DNA of 44,109 nt, from the NCBI GenBank assembly GCA_026693085.1, contig JAPLNB010000384.1:1-44109 (forward strand). The letters run 5' to 3'. Below, one piece after another: positions 1 through 6,632 of the stretch. The translations under genes and the position numbers were made by a program. This DNA is from Planctomycetota bacterium (lineage in GTDB: Bacteria; Planctomycetota; Phycisphaerae; Tepidisphaerales; Tepidisphaeraceae). Positions within the stretch are counted from its first letter, which is position 1. Every line of letters begins with the position of its first letter. The notes below the pieces were generated by a model, which was not told the origin of the DNA, made no database searches, and saw only the letters and a list, made by a program, of their open reading frames with translations.

Positions 1-978
1 GATCGCCCACAAACCGTCGCCGCCTGGCGCCGACGCTCCCCCACCGTCTCCGACAACCCCGTCTTCTGGCGCGAAATCCGCCGACCTCTCGTCACCAGAC
101 GATGGCAGGCCATCGCTATGGCCACCCTCATCGGCGGCGTCCTCGTCTTCTTCTACGTCTGCATGGCCATCAATACAGAGCTCGGAAACAGAAACTGGCA
201 GATGCCCTTCGCCTGCATCTTCTGTGGCCTGCTCACACTCCTCGCCTGCATTATCTCCGCCACCGCCATCGCCCAGGAGAAAGAATCCGATACCTGGACC
301 CTCCTCCTCTCCAGCCCACTCACCTCCCGACAGATCGTCCTGGGCAAACTCGCCGGACTCCTCCGACGACTCCTCTGGCCCTCCATTCTCATCGTCCTCC
401 ACTTCCTCCTCTTCGGCCTCGGAGGTGTCCTCAACTGGACAACCGTCTGGGTCATCCTCTATCTCACCTTCTCCACCAACATCATCTGGGTCGCCACCGG
501 ACTCTATTTCTCCCTCCGCCTCAAAACCGTCACCTTCGCCATCATCCTCAACCTCTGCGTCACCGCGGCCCTCTATGGCTTGGCCCCCATCCTCCTCGGA
601 ATCACCGGCGTATTCTTCTATCGCACCGACACAGGCGCCGAGATCGTCGGCCTCTACGTTCCCTATGCCTACATGTGCAGCGCAATCGAATCCCTCAACG
701 ACCGCCACAACGGCTACAACTACAACTACAACGCCCAATTCACCCGCACCGACAACCTCCTCGCTCGCAAGCTGTGGGTCCCCGTCTTCGGCCAGATCCG
801 CGCAACCGATTTCCTCGCCATCGTCTTCGTCGTCGGCCTCGCCTACCTCCTGCTCACAACGCTCGTTGTCTGGTACACAATCAGGTCATTCAACAACATC
901 GTCGGGCGAGCGGGGCAATTGGACAGACAAGCCAACCAACTCGACACACTCACCTCCGCCGAACCACTGGCAATGTAA
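1..978 (+). CDS. ABC-2 type transporter permease, 5'-truncated by window edge
   Basis: The frame is open from base 1 to the stop at 976-978, so the true start lies upstream of the window. The first visible residues contain NPVFWREIRRPL, the cytosolic element that precedes the membrane half in ABC-2 permeases. Six or so hydrophobic segments follow, for example around 118-180, 205-265, 385-440, 445-510, 535-625 and 815-880. The EKESDTW and LLSSPL stretch around 280-315 is typical of ABC-2 permeases that pair with a separate ATPase. It would form the inner-membrane channel of an exporter of unknown substrate; the ATPase partner is presumably upstream. The internal ATG at 118 would remove the conserved WREI segment and is not the start. 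Family confidence is high, substrate unknown. Confidence 0.8.
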   Translation, partial: DRPQTVAAWRRRSPTVSDNPVFWREIRRPLVTRRWQAIAMATLIGGVLVFFYVCMAINTELGNRNWQMPFACIFCGLLTLLACIISATAIAQEKESDTWTLLLSSPLTSRQIVLGKLAGLLRRLLWPSILIVLHFLLFGLGGVLNWTTVWVILYLTFSTNIIWVATGLYFSLRLKTVTFAIILNLCVTAALYGLAPILLGITGVFFYRTDTGAEIVGLYVPYAYMCSAIESLNDRHNGYNYNYNAQFTRTDNLLARKLWVPVFGQIRATDFLAIVFVVGLAYLLLTTLVVWYTIRSFNNIVGRAGQLDRQANQLDTLTSAEPLAM

Positions 979-1004
979 TCAGCCTTGCTATCGATCGAAT
1001 TCGC

Positions 1005-1020
1005 CGTGATACGCATCACG
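1005..1020. other. short inverted repeat after the permease gene
   Basis: CGTGAT and ATCACG flank a 4-nt ACGC loop 26 bases after the permease stop. There is no T-run, so it is a weak candidate for a terminator; it could also be an operator for the small gene at 1148. The rest of 979-1147 shows nothing I can name. Confidence 0.25.
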
Positions 1021-1147
1021 CTACGCGCAGATCTTCTTCAATTTGGGCGAACCTTCTTGCGTATCCAACATATCAGTATCGACGTGATGCTGGCCGGTAT
1101 CTCTGTCCGATGGGAGAACCGACCGTACACCTCGGGAGCGAATACTT

Positions 1148-1417
1148 ATGCTTAATGACCGCTTATTTCTGACCCTCGACGCCTCCGCCTTGCAAGCCGA
1201 CCTCATACGCCTGCTGGAACGCACCGCTCGCGACAACGGCCGCATCGAAATCACCACCGCCGACGGGGGCCAGTGCATCATGATCAGCAAACAGGAACTG
1301 GACAGCCTCGAAAAAGCCCTCGAGATCCTTTCCAGCACCCACGATGGCCAGGTCATGCGCCAAAGCATCGAGCATTACGCTCAACTCGACGCCCAGCCTC
1401 AACGAACCCTGTCATAA
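1148..1417 (+). CDS. small protein, possible Phd/YefM-like antitoxin
   Basis: An 89-aa product. The ATG at 1148 is preceded by GGGAG at a suitable distance. The second half (ISKQELDSLEKALEIL, then VMRQSIEHY) resembles the C-terminal part of Phd/YefM-type antitoxins, where a 'SLEETLELL' helix follows a DNA-binding head. The N-terminal half (LDASALQADLIRLLERTA) looks helical and only loosely like the antitoxin fold. No toxin gene (RelE, ParE or Doc type) lies next to it: downstream is repeat DNA and a gene fragment on the other strand. It may therefore be an orphan antitoxin-like regulator or an unrelated small protein. Coding is likely from the ribosome site and isolated position; the function is weakly supported. 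Confidence 0.6.
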   Translation: MLNDRLFLTLDASALQADLIRLLERTARDNGRIEITTADGGQCIMISKQELDSLEKALEILSSTHDGQVMRQSIEHYAQLDAQPQRTLS

Positions 1418-1461
1418 AGCAGACTCGTCATAGAGCCAGCGCAATTGCGCTCAGGTTTGGC

Positions 1462-1510
1462 TTTGTAGTCCGGGCTTTAGCCCGTTTGCGTTTGTAGTGC
1501 GGGCTTTGTC
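1462..1510. repeat. two copies of a GTAGTSCGGGCTTT repeat
   Basis: TTTGTAGTCCGGGCTTT starts at 1462 and TTTGTAGTGCGGGCTTT at 1491, a spacing of 29. In the first copy CGGGCT-TT-AGCCCG (1471-1484) can form a tight hairpin. The second copy is imperfect (GGGCTTTGTCC). A third relative is at 43955. The pattern resembles REP-like dispersed elements. It coincides with the broken end of the gene fragment on the minus strand. Confidence 0.6.
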
Positions 1511-1680
1511 CATTCGGCGGGTCTGCTGATCGACTCCGCATCCCACGACCCGACCAACCTGTCCAGAACCTTCAGTTCAGGGGGCTTTGGCACGGCTTCT
1601 TCGCCTGCACGCACAACCTGGCCGAACAGGAAGCCGAGTGTCAGGCACGGAGCAACGAATCTGAAAAATGAGCCCGACAT
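1477..1680 (-). pseudogene. truncated DUF1579-like secreted protein fragment
   Basis: A minus-strand frame starts at the ATG of 1680 (MSGSFF), with GGAG about nine bases upstream. It has a signal-peptide-like hydrophobic N-terminus ending near VVRAG, then PELKVLDRLVGSWDAES. That matches the beginning of the DUF1579 domain, as in the intact gene at 2297-3187 (WKALNRYVGTWDNQE). The match stops after RPAEWTK: the reading frame then runs into the dispersed repeat at 1462-1510 and ends at 1477. Only about 50 of an expected 150-200 residues are left. The start signals are intact, so it may still be translated, but the domain cannot fold as in the family. Best read as a gene remnant. The 143 bases between 1701 and 1843 hold nothing I recognise. 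Confidence 0.6.
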
Positions 1681-1843
1681 GATGTTACTCCTGTCCAACA
1701 AGGAAAGGCACCAAGCTTACGCCCTGCACAGAGCTGGGCAAAAGCACAGCTATCTCGATTCAGCCGCCTCCGTGACGACTGATGCCCGCTACAACGAGGC
1801 AAAATGCGCCGGGCACACATAGACCCAGCCGAATTACCAATGC

Positions 1844-2245
1844 CTACGCCGACCCCGCTCCGCCCGCGGGATGGCCGCACTTGGGGCAGAACTTGCCCGT
1901 GCGGGGATTGCCGCAATGACGGCAGCGGCCGGCGTCCAGACTGCTCAGCGCCAGGGCCTTTTCCGTCGCTTCGCCGAGGATGCGCGCGGCCTCGCCTCGC
2001 GCCTCGTCGAGCATGCGGTTCGCCTTCGCCCGCGCCGACTTGCGAAGGGTGAATGCCATCGTCAGCAGCCAGGCCATGACCACGCCGGCCCCGATGCTCA
2101 CGCAAATCGCGGTGCATTCAACCTGGTCCCTCTGGTTGTATGCGGACGGATAAGAGTACTGGGAGATCGTGGCCAGAATCGCCGCGATTCCGGCACCCAG
2201 TTCCAAAGCCATGACGGCGAACATCACCAACACTCGTGCAGCCAT
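1844..2245 (-). CDS. membrane protein with C-terminal zinc ribbon
   Basis: A 133-aa product starting at ATG 2245, chosen because GGAG sits nine bases upstream; a GTG 15 bases earlier overlaps that site. Two membrane segments are visible (about residues 3-25 and 45-65). A charged helix follows (ARAKANRMLDEARGEAARI, a prohibitin/ATPase-b-like heptad pattern), and a zinc ribbon closes the protein: CRHCGN, then CPKCG, with CxxC pairs ten residues apart. The ribbon and helix would face the cytosol. This architecture is common in uncharacterised planctomycete proteins; I know of no assigned function. It ends at TAG 1844, and the DUF1579 gene upstream is 51 bases away, so both may share a transcript. 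Confidence 0.7.
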   Translation of the reverse strand: MAARVLVMFAVMALELGAGIAAILATISQYSYPSAYNQRDQVECTAICVSIGAGVVMAWLLTMAFTLRKSARAKANRMLDEARGEAARILGEATEKALALSSLDAGRCRHCGNPRTGKFCPKCGHPAGGAGSA

Positions 2246-2296
2246 GGGGGACTCCTTCACCCGTTCCCTATTGTAGGGAATTGCAGTGGATCCGGT

Positions 2297-3187
2297 CTAT
2301 GGCGCTGGTTTGGGCAGCTTCTGCTTGAATGCCTCCTCGTCTCTTACGGTTTCGACGTGGCCATCCATGAAGCCGACGACCAATCCGCCCCCCGGCCATT
2401 TGTCATAGGCTTCGTAAAGCACGATGACTTGATTGGGAGCGCGGACCTGGTTGATCTTCTGCGCGGGCTTCGCCCATACATAGCCTTTTTCCCGATCCGG
2501 CTGACGAGGGTTGCGCAGGACCTTGTCGTCCTTGAGGTAAGTTCCGATGAGCTGCTCGATGGTGTCGGGCAGGGCGCCTCTGTGGTCGTTGGCATACATC
2601 ATGACGCCGATGAAGAGCTGCTTCACGTTATTCTGGCTCTGCTGCACGGCCGCGGGCCGTGGGACCGCGTTCGTCTGGCGGGTGACCTTGCCGGACACAT
2701 CGAAGACGACCTTTCCATCGGCGTCTTTGACGATGAATCTCCACTCACGGTGGTCGTCATCAATGAAACGATCGGTCAGTGTGACCGACGTCGGCCCGGT
2801 ATCCTCCATCTTGAAGCTGAACGTACGGGTCGCTTCATCCCAACTGCCGGTTGCGACCCCAGCGTTTCCGAGAGAACTGAACGACCACCAGCGCATCGCC
2901 CGGCGGTTCTGGTCGTAGGCAAACAGGTGCACCATTTCAGCGCCGTCCTCCGACTTTTCCTTCAACTGGAGGAAACGCTCGCCCAGAATCCACGCGGCGG
3001 TGGGGGTCCGGCGCGACTGCTTGAGCTCGGGAACCGTAACCGTCTCCTGGTTATCCCATGTCCCCACGTACCTGTTCAGCGCCTTCCATTCCTTGGTCTG
3101 CTTGAAATCGTTGTTGGCCGGCTGGGCATAGGCCCGCAAAGCCATTGATGCGACAAACGCCACTACTGCAAATCGCCACAGGTTCAT
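2297..3187 (-). CDS. secreted DUF1579 protein fused to pseudopilin-like C-terminus
   Basis: A 296-aa product from ATG 3187, with GAGGAGTG upstream; a longer frame upstream has no signal-like start. Residues 1-22 form a signal peptide ending AYAQP. Residues about 30-180 match the DUF1579 pattern (YVGTWDNQE, WILGERFLQ, RRAMRWWSFSSLG, SWDEATRTFSF). Residues about 190-296 look like the C-terminal half of planctomycete pseudopilins (DUF1559 or T2SS-G type): NNVKQLFIGVMMYANDHRG, LPDTIEQLIG, then GGGLVVGFMDGHVETV. The pilin N-terminal helix and cleavage site are absent. It is likely a periplasmic or surface protein of unknown role. The domain pairing is what I see; the functional meaning is not known. 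Confidence 0.75.
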   Translation of the reverse strand: MNLWRFAVVAFVASMALRAYAQPANNDFKQTKEWKALNRYVGTWDNQETVTVPELKQSRRTPTAAWILGERFLQLKEKSEDGAEMVHLFAYDQNRRAMRWWSFSSLGNAGVATGSWDEATRTFSFKMEDTGPTSVTLTDRFIDDDHREWRFIVKDADGKVVFDVSGKVTRQTNAVPRPAAVQQSQNNVKQLFIGVMMYANDHRGALPDTIEQLIGTYLKDDKVLRNPRQPDREKGYVWAKPAQKINQVRAPNQVIVLYEAYDKWPGGGLVVGFMDGHVETVRDEEAFKQKLPKPAP

Positions 3188-3269
3188 GGAACACTCCTCA
3201 TATAGTGCAGTCCGTGAAGACTGCTGGTTTTTCTTCGACTTTTTCTTGCCCGCGCACGGGGACAATGAA

Positions 3270-3283
3270 TGGATCTAGATCCA
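3270..3283. promoter_or_regulatory. 14-bp perfect palindrome, possible operator
   Basis: TGGATCTAGATCCA is its own reverse complement. It sits in the 174-base divergent gap between the minus-strand gene starting at 3187 and the plus-strand frame starting at 3362, where a dimeric regulator could act. Further right, CGGCCG-CCC-CGGCCG (about 3326-3340) can fold as a second, GC-rich hairpin. Role unproven. Confidence 0.35.
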
Positions 3284-3361
3284 CTTCTACTTCCGACCAT
3301 CTGGATGTTCTTCGGGGTTTTGATCCGGCCGCCCCGGCCGTGACGGATGCGGCAGATTGTC

Positions 3362-3885
3362 ATGTCTAAACCAAACTACTGTATTCCGCAACCCCAGCGG
3401 GTTCGACGCATCGAACAGTCGTTCGCCTGGATCGACCACCGCCTGATCCGCAATGGCCACCTGGCCGTCATGACCCACCAGGACCAGAGTCTTTACCTGT
3501 TCCTGGCATTGGCCGCCGACTGGCCGTCATGACCCACCAGGACCAGAGTCTTTACCTGTTCCTGGCATTGGCCGCCGACCGCAACGGCGTCAGCTTCTAC
3601 CGCAAGGAAAAGATCTGCGACCTCTTGGGGCTGGACTTCGGCACCTTCGAGATCGCCCGCGATCGCCTGGTCGATCTGGATCTCTTGTCCTTCAAGCCCT
3701 ACAGCGCCCTGACCGTCAACGGCTTCTATCAACTGCTGCCGGTCGACCAACAGGCACCGGACTTCGCCGCGACCAAGCCCGTGCAGCTTTGCGGCACGAC
3801 GCCGCTGCCGGAGAAGACTTCTTCGCCGCCTGCGCCGCCGGCCGACCTGGCCGCCCAATTGGCCGGCGCGTTCCGGAAGATCTGA
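3362..3885 (+). pseudogene. winged-helix-like protein gene split by a 59-bp tandem duplication
   Basis: Two overlapping frames are visible: one from ATG 3362 ending at 3532, the other from 3529 to 3885. Removing one copy of the exact 59-bp duplication (3462-3520/3521-3579) joins them into a single 154-aa frame. The joined product starts with a short basic region and SFAWIDHRLIRNGHL, then DQSLYLFLALAADRNGVSFY and KEKICDLLGLDFGTFEIARD. The last two look like the winged-helix or helix-turn-helix segment of replication-initiator-like or transposon-associated proteins. A proline-rich tail follows. As sequenced, the first frame yields a short truncated peptide. The second could still be translated from its internal ATG (MTHQDQ) and would keep the helix-turn-helix. 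Family assignment is tentative. Confidence 0.55.
3462..3579 (+). repeat. exact 59-bp tandem duplication
   Basis: The stretch 3462-3520 is repeated without a mismatch as 3521-3579. Because 59 is not a multiple of three, it shifts the reading frame of the gene around it. Identity of the two copies points to a very recent event, a slippage-prone switch, or an assembly error. Confidence 0.95.
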
Positions 3886-3985
3886 CAAACAGCAGGCTCG
3901 ATCAGGGCAGAGGTGGCGAAAGTGTCCTTGAGGTTCGGCCTCGTACGAAAGACCGCCACGCCCTGGCCTTCTCGGATAGCCGCGT

Positions 3986-4627
3986 ATGAGGCCAACCCTG
4001 AACAACGACCACTTTCCGCTGGACGTCTTCGAAACACCCCTGCCCTTGGCATTGGAAGTCTGGCGGGCCTCGGCCGACCAGACCGCCGCCGAAGCCGATT
4101 ACACACAACTCCTCGTGAGCCTGCACGTGCTAGGCCTGTCCGCCTTCGCCGCATCCCATCCACATACGCCCCGCGAAGTGATTGAGCTGAACCAGTTTCA
4201 GCAGCGAGAGGTCGAGCGACAGGAGGCCTTGCGACAACGCCTAAGCCTGCGGACCGACCTGCCGCTCCACATGGGGCTTTCCCAGCGCAACTCGGACCCG
4301 GCCGAGCAGCAGCTCAAGCGGAATCACCACATCATCCAATTTGCCGACCGCATCAGCCTCTCCCTGTGCTGCACGCAGTTGATCACGCCGCGGATTGACC
4401 AGGTCGTTCCCCGCCCCGGCGATCGGCCGACCACGCTCCACCTCCGCCGCATGCCCGACCAGTGTCTGGTCGTCGCGCCTTGGCCATTCGACCATCCGGT
4501 GCTGAACTTGGCCGTACCTTATCGGTCCGTCCCCGCTCAGCGATTCCCAAACCGCGAAGAGTTCGTTTCGGCATATGGCCAAAGCCCCGTACAACGGCTT
4601 GAATTCGCGCTTCGGCCGGCGCCGTAA
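3986..4627 (+). CDS. DUF3891-like protein lacking its N-terminus
   Basis: A 213-aa product from ATG 3986; an in-frame TAG at 3977 closes the frame just upstream. It matches the middle and end of DUF3891: ALEVWRASADQ, YTQLLVSLHVLGL, REVERQEALRQRL, QFADRISLSLCC and the AAPWPF-like segment VVAPWPFDHP. Family members normally begin with about 60-70 residues that carry a histidine-rich HAW...ARxW stretch and an HDDGW motif. None of this is found here or in the two other plus-strand frames upstream. The family function is unknown; the fold resembles HD-type metal enzymes, and the missing part would hold some of the putative metal ligands. Probably a 5'-truncated remnant, next to another damaged gene. 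Confidence 0.6.
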   Translation: MRPTLNNDHFPLDVFETPLPLALEVWRASADQTAAEADYTQLLVSLHVLGLSAFAASHPHTPREVIELNQFQQREVERQEALRQRLSLRTDLPLHMGLSQRNSDPAEQQLKRNHHIIQFADRISLSLCCTQLITPRIDQVVPRPGDRPTTLHLRRMPDQCLVVAPWPFDHPVLNLAVPYRSVPAQRFPNREEFVSAYGQSPVQRLEFALRPAP

Positions 4628-4651
4628 GCCTCAGTGCGTCCGCCGCTTACG
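4623..4651. other. inverted repeat at the end of the DUF3891 gene
   Basis: CGTAAGC (4623-4629) and GCTTACG (4645-4651) form a 7-bp stem with a 15-nt loop that includes the stop codon. No T-run follows, so termination is uncertain. Confidence 0.25.
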
Positions 4652-4725
4652 CAAAGCCACACAACAACCTCTCCCAATTTGGGCTTGGAGGAGTGCCGAT
4701 TGGGGTATATGATGGAGTTGAATTC

Positions 4726-5154
4726 GTGCGTTCAATGTACAGGCTTTCGTCAAGAATCCTCGCGGTGATGCTGGCAGGCATGATGGCCTGGTCGGTGGGG
4801 GTATGCCCCTGTGGCAAGGCCGAATGCGCCATGATGGCGCAACCGGCACGCAATGATCCCAAGCCCAAGACATGCTGCCACAAAAGCGCCCCCCAATCGG
4901 ATAAAGCGACGGACGGCTCGCAGTCGAATTCGCAGCATCGCTGCGCCAACTGCCTGGCCGCATCCATCGCGAATCGCCCGTCGTCAGGCGGACACGAGAT
5001 CACTTTCCATTTCATGCCAGCCCTGTTGCCGCCGGCAGCGATGCCAGTGAATCCTCCCTCGATTGCAGCGGCTCTGCTGATGCCTGCCGAGGATGTTCCA
5101 ATCCCGCCGCTTTTACGGGATTTGTTCCACAGTTCCTGCCTGCTGACGGTCTGA
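4726..5154 (+). CDS. small cysteine-rich secreted protein of the metal-efflux locus
   Basis: About 142 aa. Start choice is uncertain: GTG 4726 has GGAG eight bases upstream. ATG 4735 and GTG 4693 are alternatives. A hydrophobic signal region (ILAVMLAGMMAWSVGV) leads into CPCGKAEC, followed by a CC pair (KTCCHKS), a CxxC (RCANC) and a C-terminal cysteine: eight cysteines in all, with several Met and His. This suggests a periplasmic or outer-surface thiol/metal-binding protein. It is followed 71 bases later by an outer-membrane factor, an adaptor and an RND pump, so a role in metal handling is likely by context. No named family is recognised. Secreted Cys-rich proteins are often seen beside planctomycete Cus-type loci, but that link is inference here. 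Confidence 0.65.
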   Translation: MRSMYRLSSRILAVMLAGMMAWSVGVCPCGKAECAMMAQPARNDPKPKTCCHKSAPQSDKATDGSQSNSQHRCANCLAASIANRPSSGGHEITFHFMPALLPPAAMPVNPPSIAAALLMPAEDVPIPPLLRDLFHSSCLLTV

Positions 5155-5225
5155 TCTTTACCAAATGAGTTGATGAGCCGGGGCGATTGCGTACCCTTGC
5201 ACAGGACTCTTATTGGAAAAGGACC

Positions 5226-6632
5226 ATGCCAATAGCCTTCACAATATTGCGATGGGGAAGCGTTCTGGGACTCGGCGTGCTGCTGGGCGGATGTGTGCTG
5301 GCGCCCAAAGGGTTGACCGAAGAGCAGGCCCGGCTCGATGCAGCCGGCGCGCCCTACGACCAGCCACACGCGCAGCGACAACTCCCCGAATTGCCGCCGG
5401 AGCCAGCCTGGCAGGATCTGCTGCATCGGGCGTTCCTCGCCAACGGCGATCTGGAAGCCGCCTATTTCGAGTGGAAGGCTGCGCTGGCCCGCGTGGAGAT
5501 GGCAGCGGGCTATCCCAACACGAACCTGTCGCTCAGCTTTGAAACCATGTTCTCGGCGGAGCGGATGAAGTCGTGGGACCGCACGACGATCAGCGCCCAA
5601 CCAGACCCGATGCAGGGCCTGGCCTTTCCCACGAAGGTGGCACAGGCGGGCAAGCGGGCGCTGGAACAAGCCCGAGCAACGGGATTTCGGTTCGCGGCCA
5701 AGAAGTTCGACCTCCAGCGAAAGGTCTTGCAGCAGTACCTGGATTACTCGCTGATGGCCGAAAAGCTGCGGATCCAGCAGAGCAACGTGTCGCTTCTGCA
5801 GTTGCTCACGGAAACGGCAACAAGCCGGGTGCGCGCCGGCGGAAACCAGCAAGACCTGCTCAAGGCGCAGATCCAGCAGCGATTGTCCGAGAACGAGCTG
5901 GCGACGATGCAATCGCAGCTTCAGGGGATGCGGGCGATGCTCAACGGCATGCTCGCGCGCCGGGCCGATGCTCCGCTGCCGGTTCCCAAGACTCTGCCCG
6001 GCCCGCGCCCATTGCCGGCGGACGACGCGACGTTGATCGCGGTGGCAGTGGATGCCAATCCCGAGCTGGCGGCGCTCGCCCGCGACGTGGCCGGCCGAAA
6101 AGACGCAATCGAGCTGGCCCGCATGCAGTACATCCCCGACATCAACCCCATCGCGGGGTTCACCGGCAACATCTCGCAGTTCGCCGGCGCGATGGTGACG
6201 GTTCCAATGGCGATCCCGATGATTCGCGGACAGATCAAAGAGACCCAAGCCATGCTCGCGGCCACCGAGGCCATGGCCCGGCAAACGCGATCCGAGCGGG
6301 GCGCAAGCTTCGTCGCGGCACTGGTCGCGATCCGCAACGCCGAACGGCAAACCCAGCTTCTCGAGCAGATCATCCTGCCGAAGGCTGAGCAGGTTCTCAG
6401 CAGCTCCCGCCAAGCCTACGCCACCGGCTCCATTTCGTTCATCGAGTTGGTGGACAGCCAGCGGACACTTTTGGAGGTCCGCCAGATGATTGCGGAAGCC
6501 ACAATCGCAAGGGAAAAGCAACTGGCGGAGATGGAATCGCTGGCGGGCGTCGATATTGAAACCCTCGCCGCTCCAACCACCCGCCCCACGACAGGTCCAC
6601 AGTCAACAAACCATGAAGGTCACGAATCATGA
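5226..6632 (+). CDS. outer-membrane factor lipoprotein of RND metal efflux (CusC/TolC family)
   Basis: A 468-aa product starting at ATG 5226, with AAAAGGA before it. The signal peptide ends in a lipobox (LLGGC, Cys near residue 23), so the protein is probably lipid-anchored in the outer membrane. Long alpha-helical repeats follow (AYFEWKAALARVEMAAGYPNT; later NPELAALARDVAGRKDAIELA and RQAYATGSISFIELVDSQRTLLE), which match the two outer-membrane efflux protein repeats of the TolC/CusC family. It would form the trimeric tunnel that receives metal from the pump. It overlaps the adaptor gene by ATGA at 6629-6632, so translation is coupled. A proline/threonine-rich tail ends the protein. Confidence 0.88.
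   Translation: MPIAFTILRWGSVLGLGVLLGGCVLAPKGLTEEQARLDAAGAPYDQPHAQRQLPELPPEPAWQDLLHRAFLANGDLEAAYFEWKAALARVEMAAGYPNTNLSLSFETMFSAERMKSWDRTTISAQPDPMQGLAFPTKVAQAGKRALEQARATGFRFAAKKFDLQRKVLQQYLDYSLMAEKLRIQQSNVSLLQLLTETATSRVRAGGNQQDLLKAQIQQRLSENELATMQSQLQGMRAMLNGMLARRADAPLPVPKTLPGPRPLPADDATLIAVAVDANPELAALARDVAGRKDAIELARMQYIPDINPIAGFTGNISQFAGAMVTVPMAIPMIRGQIKETQAMLAATEAMARQTRSERGASFVAALVAIRNAERQTQLLEQIILPKAEQVLSSSRQAYATGSISFIELVDSQRTLLEVRQMIAEATIAREKQLAEMESLAGVDIETLAAPTTRPTTGPQSTNHEGHES

Noticed and set aside
4647..6521. Long open frame of 624 codons on the minus strand opposite the outer-membrane factor gene
   Set aside because: It mirrors the codon pattern of the plus-strand gene in GC-rich DNA. 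The product is low-complexity (rich in Arg, Gly, His, Leu) with no domain, and the plus-strand gene has clear family motifs.
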